From Sipunculus nudus (lineage: Eukaryota; Annelida; Sipuncula; Golfingiida; Sipunculidae): a stretch of DNA of 64,000 nucleotides. A program made the translations under genes and the position numbers. Below the pieces are notes generated by a model that searched no databases, was not told the DNA's origin, and saw only the letters and a list, made by a program, of their open reading frames with translations. Shown one piece after another: positions 23,119 to 34,847 of the stretch; position 1 is the stretch's first letter; each line of letters starts with the position of its first letter. The DNA lies in assembly GCA_026874595.1 (NCBI GenBank), contig CM049312.1:69904929-69968928 (forward strand). The letters run 5' to 3'.

Positions 23119-26100
23119 ATGGACACCGAGAAGAAAGTAGCTCTGGTCACAGGCAAGTCGTAATAATTATATATTTTACACTTGAGCGAACCGCATGATT
23201 TTGAACCCAATATTTTGCCTCTCTCTCTCTCTCTCTTTTTATATATATATACACAAATTGTATATACTTTTTATTTGCCTTTGTAAACAAACAAGATAAA
23301 GTATGGAAGAAAGGGTTAAGTATGCCACTTACAATTTGTAGCTTAAATGATGTCTAATTAACGAATGTTTGAATAACCAACAAACGTATACTTTGGAAAA
23401 GGTGAATGAGTATGTCTGAATTTTTGCTCTTCTTTTCATTTTTCCGCATTAGCGCAGTTTAAATATTCGCGCAAAGTAGAATTGATAGTTACCTCGTTTT
23501 GTGTACTTAATTAATATGTTAACTGGGTAGGTCGTTATAAAGTTGCAACCAACACTGAGAGATTGACAGCTCGATTGATTGTGAACTGCTTATAGTAACA
23601 ACAAGCGGTGTTTGAGCCAGTGATCGAGCAAAGCCTCCACTGGTCACGTGAGAGTGATGTGAACTAGCCCTAGCTCCTGTCCTACGCTTTACAACCTCGT
23701 TCACTCCTTACACAGCGGTCGTTCCGAATCTCCTTCGTTTTAACAGTTGCCTTGTTCCGGCTTCCGTGGCCCAGGAGAAGAGCACAGGATTCTAAACCGG
23801 AAGATCTTGAGTTCGAATCACAGCCGAGGCAGTGAGCGCTCGGCTTTATGGGAAGGCCGCGCACAAATGGCCGTGTTTTACTCAGAAACGAGTGCGCCTT
23901 CCTGGGGATTTCTGGATGGAATGACCCAGCAATGGGGATGATTACACACCCAGGGTCAGCAGATGCAGTAGTCACCGGGCCTGGTTAACACCAGAGTATA
24001 AAATGAGAGGAAGCATGTGACACGTAGTCTGAAACAGCAATGGAATTCAGCTGATGAACATACACTTAGTTAAGCTAGCATTAAAAATGATTTAAAAATC
24101 TACCCAACAAATGAAATATGCATAACAAAAGGTTTTCGGGGTTTCTACGTCCTTGTGCCAAGAATCAGATCAAGGAAAGCAGCGTGTCGGTGATTTAAAA
24201 CGTGGAGCGCAATGCACAATGCGATACTACGCTCTCATTGGTCTGATTTTGATTGGTTTGCATGTGCGAACTCTGGAGGTGAGACCAGGAAAATCTTGGC
24301 ATACAAAGCAGCGGACAAAAAAACTAAAACGACTGTAGTGTTTACCTGCTACATGAGGAGAGTAGAGGCCTAGAATATCCTGTAGGAAAACTTGTCATTG
24401 TTTCTGATTCTGAGACAGTTTCAACTTCCTGGATTGCAAAGTTTTAAAAGCAATTTTTGTTTTCATTCTGATACACAATATTTTACTAAATTTCTTGGTA
24501 TTTCGAATAAATTAATTACTATTTATGTTCCAGTTTCTCTGTCTTCAACACAATAATTAATTTTATACCTTTGTCTTGTGAAGGAATAAAGTACTCGCGT
24601 TTTCCTCACGCTTTTTATGCGGCGGTATCAAGGTTCCTGAATACGTACGCCGCATATATGCAGTTAGGTATGATCGAACACAGATACCGCCCAGCTGGGG
24701 CTCTCCCTCGTTTTTCAAAGGCCCTTCTAAGCAGAGGTGTGAATATCGGGGAGATATATCCCCCCACTTTTTGGCATTGGGGATGGGCAATGTTATCATT
24801 CCCTCCCCCCCCCCCCCACACACACATTTTACTATGAAATATTATATCTAAACCTGGTTTAGAATTAACTTATACTGGAAACATAATACCTTAATTTCTA
24901 AAACCTTATACGTAAGTGTTATATAATTGAAATGTAATTAAGTATATATATTTGAAATGTGTCATACAATAGCTAATATATTTGGAATGTGTCAAATAGA
25001 CGGTGAAAAGATATTTATATTTATATTCATATGTGTGTGTGTCATATATATATATATGTATTTTGTTCAGTAACGGAGATCTGTACATAATGAATATTCT
25101 GAATACATATATCCAGAGATCCAAACACGAAATTATTAATTTTTTTTTATATATTTTATACACTTATTATTTGCAATCTGCTATTGTTTATTTGTTTATT
25201 ATTGCAGGTTCTAGCTCAGGATTCGGGGCTGCAACTGCTATTGAATTTGCCAGGAAAGGCATCAGAGTCACCATTACCGGCAGAAAAGTCGACCGTCTTA
25301 ATGAAGTATCCAAAAAGTGTCAGGAAGCAGGGCTAGGCCCCGCAGAAGTAAATATATGAGACCAAATATATAGAAAATCTAATATTTGGGATATGTGTGA
25401 AAGAACTAATCCTTTCAGAAGACATGATTTATGCATGATGTTAATAACATACAGAACGTGTAGGCAACAGTTATTTAAAAGTGTATTGAATATGAGCTAT
25501 CAGAATAATAACGATCTTTGACCGCTAGGTAAAGCTATATTTATCTGTGCAGTTTTCATTTATAATTCTAGTTATATTACAACTACACAGACGTGAAACC
25601 GTTTACATCATGGTTTAGTGTTATTATGTATTGGACAGGGGTTACTTTAACATTAAGGTATTTATTGTATGTACAACTATATGATCTTTACTAGCCTCGT
25701 CACTGTGGTTTGTGCTATAAAGGTATTGGTCATGGCAGGCGATGTGACCGACGACGCTTTCATAAAGTCAATTGTTCAGACTACTGTTGACAAATTTGGC
25801 CGACTGGATGTCATGGCAAGTATATTTGATACCTAGTTTAAAGATATATTGATAATCTTTGGCTCACATAATATTTTTTAAAAATGAAAAACATGGCCCC
25901 GTTCTTAACCTCTAAGGACATAATCCACCTCTTTAGTTTATCTTCCAGCATCTTAAATTAAATTATGTATTTTTTCATGATCTTATGGTCTTGATGAACT
26001 AATCTGAGAAGTCGTTTCATATTAACAATTTGTGATTTTTCAATAAACATATTTCTAAAAATTACTTTTCCACAAAGTATGTAGTCATCAAAGATATGTT

Positions 26101-29100
26101 TTCTTTAAAATTTTCTGGTTTTTTTTATGCAGTTATTACTAACATATAGAAAGATGACTGATAAAAATAAATAAAAATATGATAAGTAAGGATTTATTGA
26201 TACATCTTTTTATAACAACTTGTATGTTAGGCTTTCTAAGATAAAGAATTCTACATAAACACGCACATATTTAAACTAGTTTCAAATGACAAATATCAGG
26301 TAAATAATGCGGGAATATCCCCTACCCTCCACGGTGTAATGGATGGGCCAATGGAACTTTACGACTTGGTGATGAGGACTAACTTGAGAGCACCCATCAT
26401 ATTCACCAAGGAGGCCGCACCACACCTTGAGAAAACAAAAGGTATGGACACGACAATCTGCAGTTGATCAGCAACAATAAGATCAGTACATAAAATCGGA
26501 ATATTATACGTTTAAACCGCAAACGCTCATGTAAGCTTAAAAGCTTAAAAATTGTCACTTTCCGTTTATTAAAGCAAGCTATTTATCAACCTTTTCTGTA
26601 GCATGTATGCGATTTCTTGGCTACTCTGCGTAGAAATTAATGAATTTTATGTAATTCCTGTTAAGAAAAGTTCTAACAATGCCTCCGTAACAGACGCATG
26701 AGCTTGTATATCTTACAAGCTGTCGGACTATGCAATTTTGATAAAAGAAATTCCATGTCACCTAAGGTTGTTGGTAGCATATATGCGGAAGTCGAAAGAT
26801 CATCAAAATCCGTTTCACCACCTGCTGTCCACCTGTTTTTTAAAGATAATATTCTTAAAAGTTTATATTTTTAAACAATTTCCTTGAAAACTACATGCAA
26901 AAGTGACAACCTTATATGTCAATTAAGAATTTTACATAAATCCCCAGTTCACATTGTTACACAACTATTTGGTCTCTTCACAATGATCTGTTTATCTTGT
27001 CATATTTTTTTGAGTGTTTACCTGACATCATCCAATCAATTGAGGCTGTTTTGCATGTGACCAATGACCTTAGCCGCCATAAGTGGGTCTGATATGTTGA
27101 AAATTGAGACTGATTTCTCATATTTTTAAACAATTCTGTTTCTCAAATAAGATGTAATGTAAGTATTTATTTATCTTTTCGAAAATTAGGACCTTTAATC
27201 CTCTACCCTTAACTATTATTGTTTTCCTTGAAAAATAACTGATACATATTTGAATAACCAAAAAACAGGTCGACATGAGGGAATGAAATGGACTATAAAT
27301 GCAAAACGGAGCCTTGCAAAACACTTCAGCCTCTGATTCGTCACCAGATACCTTAAAAAATGTTTGTGGTTATTTTTGGCATAAAACGGACTTGTTAAAA
27401 AAATTGGATAATAACAAAATGAGCAATCTGCATACAGTGGAAGCAAGAACAACCAACGCATAAAAATTACTGTCCATCAGTTAAAGAAGCCTGTTGTTTC
27501 CTCCGATTATACACCGAGTGCTCCAGTGAAATTAATGAGAGTATTACATTTTCTATTTTTAGGATGCATTATAAATGTGTCTTCACTCAGTTCAATGAAG
27601 GCGGTTTGTATTTAGATTTATTTGTATCTATTTGAAACTATAGCAATTATGACTACTCTTATCAAACTGTTATTTATATTGTAACCTCTACAAAAAAATA
27701 CACGTAAACTTTTTTATTTACTTTCAGTAAGTGTCTGGACTACGTCTTATGTGACATAGAACATAGAAATGCAAATATTTCAAATAAATCAAATCAAACA
27801 AAAATGCGAATACGATTGTACATTATCAAATGCAAATATTTTACATTTTCCTTATGCAAATGCACAAACAAAGTAATTTACACTTAAAGTTTTACACTTT
27901 TTTTGCCTCAATAGACATCAAGAAATATGAGTACATTGTAATAAATAGCTAAGTTCATGGAGCTACTGAACCTAATCATGTATAAAATATTATTTCATAT
28001 GATATTTTTTTTATATTTAAGGTTACCGATTAACGTTTGTTATTCTCAGTAATGTTTCAGGACTGCACCGGCATTTACGTTCGCAAATGTACAGCCTTGC
28101 ATAATGCACGTATTCTATACAGACAATTCTCAATAAACTGTAAATATTATTTTTAGTTCCACGTAAATATGTTCTACGCTATCAGTAAGGCAGCACTGGA
28201 TCAGCTCACAAAATGCTCGTCTACAGGTATCATTCTTTTATCTTTTATATATTTTTCTATCTTTATAATCTCGCTGTTGATCTATGTTATAATAATTATA
28301 TTATAATTCGAAATGTATTTTATAAAGTAAATACACTGATACATATCCTTTAACTTGATATAATAAAGAAGGAGAAATGTTTTAGTATGTAAGTGTGTGA
28401 ACACGGAGAAATAAATGACGTTCATTGTGATATATTCCCTGAGTCCTGTCGAATACCATGTATTTATTTTCCTACAGAGCTTGCTCCGAAAGGTATACGA
28501 GTAAATTCAGTCAAGTAAGTACAGCATTATCTCTAGGCCTTAAAGCAAATGTTTCTATTAATTGTATCCCCAGACAAAGTATGGGATACTATGGTTGAGG
28601 CACTGTCCCGCAGTTGCCGCCGCCGTCGATACATATTGTGAGCGAGACAATTCAAAACATATTTTACAGACCTTTATCAAACTTGACATATGTATAGATA
28701 TGAAAGGTGAAGCCTGTTTAAAGTGGGGTCATGACCTTTACTATGAGAGTGACCTTGACCTTGAATATGTCCATTTTTGGATTGATTCATAAATAAAGTC
28801 GGCGGAAAAGCTCGGATAGCGTTGTCATGTTTCGGAAACTGGTGGAGCCACCTATCACCCTCTTCTTGTTTTTGCGCGTTTTTATACCCCTGTCATTTCC
28901 ACCTAACAGCACTGTGAGCATTCTAGTAAAAAAAATAAAAAAATGGAGAAATTTCTTTTATATTATGCATATACATATAGAAATGGGCTATGGGATGAGG
29001 TATATTTAATTTTACCGTGAGAGTGACTTTGATCTTGAATTTTTTTTTCATATTTGGTGAATATCACACAAAATATTAAATATCTCAAGGAAGGATACAT

Positions 29101-31295
29101 GGGCGCCACCTATTGTTCTTTTCTTGTCTTCGCGCCTTTTCATACCCCCATCATTGCAACTTGAGAGTACTGTGAGCGTAATAAGTCAAAAACTAATAGA
29201 CAGATTTATTTCTTATTAAGCACATGGATAGATATGGGTTACAGGATAAAGTCTATATAAATTGAATATTTCCTTATTTGATGGAAACATTGTTTCTCAA
29301 GTAGATAGATTTTTTTTTCTTAAAATCAAAATGAAAGATCTCAGATGATAAGTTGTTAAAAGAGTTTGAAAATCTGTGACCTCGACCTTCAAGGTCAAAT
29401 CTGCCGCTAATTAAGATTTTTGAGAACCCGATATCTTTGAAAGTACCCTGTCTTTTTTCTTCAAATGTGACACACAACTTGTTTCCACCAAGATGTCAGA
29501 CAATTCTGATGACCTTTACTGTGATTTTCAAGGTCACATCTGCGAAAACAGGATTTTTGTTAAGTCCATAACTTTTGAAGTACAGCATATCTCGTCTTCA
29601 AATTGGATACACAAATTGCTTTCAGCAAGATCTCAGACATGATTGAAGACTGGTGATCTAGAGCGTGGTCTTCGAGGTCAAATCTGCGAATTCATAAGAT
29701 TTTAATTAACCCCTTAACTATTAAAAAATATTGCATCTGTTTCCTTCAAATCTCACACACACAATATTTCCACCAATATCTCAGATTTCCTTCAAGACTA
29801 GTGACCTTGGCCTTCCATTTCAAGGTCAAATCTGAAGAAAGAATAAAGAAAATTTGAGAATCCAATAACTTTGGAATCATTTTTCTTCAAATTTGATATA
29901 CGAACCCAAGATGCCAGACAAGTTCATATATTTGTGAACCTAGTTGCCTTGGCCTTAATTGTTAAGTGTCAGTTTATGCTTCTGAAGAAGAGAGTCTACT
30001 CTAGAAGCGGGATGCCATAATTGTCTGGGGATACTACGTCATCTCCGATGTCAGAATTTATTAGTTTTTTTACGTTCTCTCTTTTACTGCTGCTCTCTAC
30101 ATTAGTAAGCACAAACGCGCTAGAAAACAAACTTTTTTGCATTTGCAATTGAAAAGTTGAAATATGTCTTTTGTTGTTATATACATATTTACATGATACC
30201 AAAATTCTTTGTTTAAAGAGCAGCACCTTCGTCTTTTTTCTTTCATATTACAGAAGCATTTCTAAGGTAATGTTACAATGCAACATTTGAATAATGAACT
30301 GTCTTTAAAGCCCTGGATTTGCTGACTCAAATGTGTATGAACAATATGGGATGGACCGTGCCTGGTATGACAAGGTTGGTGGCAGAGTTTATGTATCACT
30401 AATTGTTATTTTTTTATTGATTATTTTTGATTATTTTGGATTTGCAAATGCATGTATCAAACGTTTATTGGTCAAATGTTGTGAAAGGTTTCGTACACTT
30501 TCTTATTTTGTAGTATATTCTGTTATGATCACATTTTGTCGATGACCTAACATGTGACTAAAGTGTAATAAAGTGCTTTACTGTTTACACATTCCAACCA
30601 AGCTAGACTGAACTCCATGTGACCTTAATCGCATACTCATCCAATGAATAATCAAACAGCCAATCAAGTTACTGTTTGCAATGTAATCGGTCAATCATCT
30701 AACAAGTGCAATATTTGTATAATTTGGGCGACTCTCGCTGTCTGTACCAGTACCTGTGTCAGCATATTCTTACGGTATATTTGTGACGTCTTCATTGTCT
30801 TATAAACAGCTCCCACAACCAGAGGCATGGTAGGAGCGTTTTGGGGGTTCATAAGCATAAGCAGGTCAAGGGTCGGGGCACAGGCGCTGTGCTGGTTAGG
30901 TCAATTCAGAACAATGTTTGTATTTTACTTAATAAACGCTTTACCCATATTGTCATCTTTCTGTCAGTTCCGGGAAAAGATGTTGGGAGATGACCAATTA
31001 GGTAACTATTTACACTTAGAGAAGGTAATGTTTCTTTTTGTGCACTTTTTCATATAAGAACCATGCATGTCTTCTCCTTGCAATAAAGGTATTATCCATA
31101 GTTTTGCTTTTCTATCAGTTCCTGGAAAGCTGTTTGGAGATACAGCCGCTGCAACATATTGGGAGACCGGAAGATATTGCAAAGGCGATATCCTTCCTCG
31201 CTTCCGATGATGCTCGTTTTATCACAGGGACTACTCTCATTTTAGATGGAGGATACGGCAATGTTGTTCCTGTTCCTAATATTGACGCAAAGTAA
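23119..31295 (+). CDS. Classical SDR oxidoreductase, copy B (complete, 9 exons, 265 aa)
   Basis: Exons: 23119-23152, 25208-25347, 25723-25815, 26300-26441, 27563-27603, 28157-28226, 28478-28514, 30311-30374, 31119-31295. The sum is 798 nt, all in frame. The start ATG has a good context (AACATGG) and begins [12 protein letters not shown], the usual first strand of a classical SDR. Seen in the product: TGSSSGFG at 11-18, Gly36-Arg37 (NADP(H)-type), Asp65-Val66, NNAG 91-94, Asn117, Ser144, Tyr157 and Lys161 (full catalytic tetrad), NPG, 'GRPEDIA', and a C-terminal [11 protein letters not shown] strand. There is no signal peptide or membrane segment, so a soluble cytosolic enzyme is inferred. Introns 1 and 3 begin GCAAGT (GC-AG type). 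Exon 2 lies directly after a site that is empty here and filled by an array element in A and C. B keeps the most consensus-like C-terminal motif of the three. Substrate unknown. Confidence 0.93.
23757..24005 (+). mobile_element. tRNA-derived SINE (tRNA-Arg-like head)
   Basis: Contains an A-box-like TGGCCCAGGAG (23767-23777) and a B box AGTTCGAATCA (23810-23820), 43 bp apart as in tRNA genes. The anticodon-arm equivalent reads GATTCTAAACC, resembling tRNA-Arg(TCT). The acceptor stem does not pair, so it is not a tRNA gene. The body includes 'GGATGGAATGACCCAGC' and 'GCAGATGCAGTAGTCACCGG'. Lies in intron 1 of copy B. Confidence 0.65.
28746..29880. repeat. Copy B intron 7: degraded repeats, four ~145-bp units with TCAAGGTCA
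   Basis: From ~29380 to 29830 'TCAAGGTCAAATCTGC'-type words recur at 29389, 29528, 29672 (one mismatch) and 29820, spaced 139-148 bp, each followed by a sentence like 'AACTTTGAAGTA' and 'CTTCAAAT(T/G)TGA'. Copies A and C have only one or two such units. An earlier GACCTTGACCTTGA lies at 28751. Confidence 0.65.
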
Positions 31296-31969
31296 TTTTT
31301 AATATAAAAACGGGAACTAAGGAAAGCATTCTATTTTGTCAATACATATTTGTTAATGTTATGACAAAGTATTAGTTTCATGCAGACCCTGAATATTCAA
31401 ACCAAGTAATATTCCAATAGATTGTTCTGACTTTGAAATATTAAAATCTTTTAGATTTTATCATTTATATTTTATTGTTGTAGAATTGTCCAGCATAGTG
31501 ATCCATCACAAATTTAAATATGAGAAATTAAATGTGAATTGTAAAAAATATATGAAGTTCGTTTGTCTTGTTCTTTGCTCTGGGCACCTCGGTTTATGTT
31601 TGACTGAGAGTCAGAATTATGTATTTAATGTTTAAGGAATAATATCAGTCCATACATACATGCATACATTAATGTACTGACGCATGTATCAAGGTATATA
31701 TGAAAGAGAAAACAAAGGGAAAGAGAGATGTCATTGATCTGCCATGTGGCATGTAATCCCAAATAAATTAAGCCAATTTCATTAAAAGGAGATAAGAAAT
31801 GAATCTGGGTAAAGCAAACCTTCAAATTCTGATAACTTTCAAATTCATGGGGATTAAATAATATCATATGTGCTGAAAGATTTTGCAGATAGTCAATTTC
31901 CAAAATCCTTTAGAAATTAACAGAGCCATTCAAGAAGCAAAGGTAGCAACCCCCCCCCCCCCCCCCCCA

Positions 31970-32507
31970 AAAAAAAATATTGCCAAGGCAATATGTTAAG
32001 TAAAGAACTGCCCACAACGCCTGTCCTGCTTCAAACTCCTCCGCTTTTACCCATTTACCCTAATTTTTCTTACGTGTTTGATGATGCTCTTTCCAAAAAA
32101 AGTTCAGTGTGGTTTATGTTCCCCAGGTATTACACTTGGCAGGTTTTTAGCCTATCCTTTATTTATAGCGGACCTTTTTTACTCAAAAGAATTCACAGTA
32201 TAATCCAAAATGTTACATTAAATTGTTGTACAAGGCACCAGTATACAAAACACCAGTACAAGCACTTTGCAGTTCCCTCTGTGCTGCGTATGCCTTGAAT
32301 GTAGCTTCTTTGAATGTAGAAATACGGTTTATAATACAAATACGGTTCAGAATACAAGTAAATACAATCTTTTTTTTATTTTGTAGTCTCAGAATACGTT
32401 GTTAGTTGAAAAAGTAAAAAAAAAAAAATTATTAAGGTAATATTCTCATATCCTGGAATATATCAGTCACGAGAGACATACGCCTTTTCTTCTATGTCGT
32501 TACTTTG

Positions 32508-32545
<38 letters not shown>

Positions 32546-33433
32546 TTTCAACATTTCTTACATTTATGTTCCTTATGGCTTAGGCTCGATAAACCTTGGT
32601 CCGTTGATTCGTTGGTGGGTATATTCGTTTGTTTGTTAGCAACTGCCTGCGTAAAAACGGCGAAGGGTAATTTCTAAGAAAAATATCTGGTAATTCTAAA
32701 GGTTATATAAATCACCATAATATGTAGTTTCATTTCAAGAGATCACATACCACTTTAATTCCATTGTCATTGGAGGAAACTGTCCATCCATAGTTAGATC
32801 GGTTTTGAGACAGCAGTAACTGACTAGGTGAAGCTTCTGTGTCTATCACTAATTCAAATCATGCCAGTTTGGTTATGGGTTCCTGGTGGTAGTATTAAGC
32901 ATGGTATACTTCCGTCTTTTCTAACACTCTGACTTAGTCGTTCTATAGATGCGACTGTGCAAAACGGTTCACATCCGACTTTCCGTTTAAACCAAAAGAA
33001 CAAGCAATAATGACATGATGTTTGTATCACAAATCGGCCTGGGATGTATCGATATTAAACTGTGAATTGCCATTTCGTTGCCATTTCGTTTAGGATGTGA
33101 GTTCTGATCGTTTAAGTAGACAGATCATTGAACACAATATCAGCCAAAATAATAATGATAAAAAAAAACATATCCAAAGAAACATAGTGTATACTTACAA
33201 TGTGATCGATAGAAGGCCATTTTTTCGAAACCTTTCACATTATAATATCGAAACCAAATCGTTTTCAGTTTCAGCGAAACCGTTCACTTGATAATTATAC
33301 TATAGCATCATGGCGACGGCTATGCAAAGAAGCATAATGGTGTCAAGAGTAAAGGTCACATGCCAGTTTTGGTTCTAATACACCTGTGCAACTGAGTGTT
33401 CAACTCGAACTGAGAATTTTGTATAGACCAGTT

Positions 33434-33485
<52 letters not shown>

Positions 33486-33868
33486 TAATAAAGAACGATA
33501 GACTGATGGATGAACAGTCCAATCTCAAAACCAGACACGTTCTAGTGTTATGTTTGATCACTCTACCATTATCATGTTGCAAAACCGTTAATCACAAACG
33601 GATGTGTATTGATTCTCCTGTCTATGTTGATCATTGTTTTGAACGACCATTGAACTTAAATCTCTTTATATCCAAATAGGACATAAAAATGGCACCCAAA
33701 CAGTGGAACATTTTACATTTAACATAGGTTCAACAGAGACAGAGGCCTTTTAATGTTTAAGTTATATATTATAACTTGTTTATATAATATTATTTATAAT
33801 ATAAAACTGTCATAAAATATGATAAAAATAAAGTGAAAGATATTTACATATAAACACTCACACATATA

Positions 33869-33926
<58 letters not shown>

Positions 33927-34578
33927 AACCGGTATATGTATGTTGTGTATACACACAATTATATACATAATATATTTATAAACACAACTATATAAATTTA
34001 TATATATATATATTTATTTATTTATATATAGATATACACATATATAATTCTATTACCCAGATTTTGTAGTTCTCAAAAGGGGCAGTCCACCCATTCTCTA
34101 GATCCATCCATGTTTGTTACTGAACCCTTATTAATTGACGTCCCCAACGTAAAAAGTATGCTTGAATGTCTGAATATCTACATGAATATTGTTAAATTAT
34201 CTCTTAACTCTTCTATATGTCAAACGTTTAAGTCATATCATTCCTTCTTTGGGTATTGACATTGAAGTTTAACGGGATATTCTCGCAGTTGGTGTTGATC
34301 ACTCGACCTGTTTATAGTAATATGAATGTAAATTTAAGTAAATATACTAACAAATTAAGTCCATTTTTTATTACTCTCACCAGTCTACACAGTTGTATTT
34401 TTGTTGGAAGAGCTCCACTGGCCCTATGTAGCCCCCACTCCTTATACCCGGTGGCCGCATTCCAGTCCTACTAGATCATTTCATTCTACGAAATGGATAC
34501 CCCGAAAGAATGCGACCAATAGTACTTGAGCTTGGTTCACGGACTGGATGCCTGGCGGGATGCCTTATTCTGATAAAG

Positions 34579-34638
<60 letters not shown>

Positions 34639-34788
34639 TATATATATAATTTAAATAAACTGGCAGGTTAAAAAGAGGGAATACCAATACACAAGTATTC
34701 ATTTATTTATATTATTTTTTTTAACTTGTGTAATTTTGTATTTAAACTTAATTGTATGTGTGTGTGTGAGGGTGTGTGTTTGTGTGGT

Positions 34789-34847
<59 letters not shown>

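Larger units (their letters stand above)
20600..25440. repeat. Inverted-repeat arm (middle), upstream flank and intron 1 of SDR copy B
   Basis: Reverse-aligns with ~10455-12560. It contains the antisense P2X7-like fossil, a 1.15-kb TIR element, copy B's promoter block and exon 1, a SINE, and the region before exon 2. It is opposite in orientation to the A flank, so A and B face a partial palindrome between them. Confidence 0.75.

Noticed and set aside
23752-23830. True tRNA-Arg gene
   Set aside because: A and B boxes are present, but the acceptor stem does not pair and SINE body sequence follows; called a tRNA-derived SINE.
24563-24837. Overlapping open frames on both strands near 24.6-24.8 kb
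   Set aside because: Equivalent DNA in the other flanks (46.8-47.0 kb, 11.7 kb inverted) has frameshifts and homopolymer runs; repeat remnant.
33356-33679. Open frames with 'REREREREK' or 'SLSLSLSL'
   Set aside because: Microsatellite (GA)n translation.
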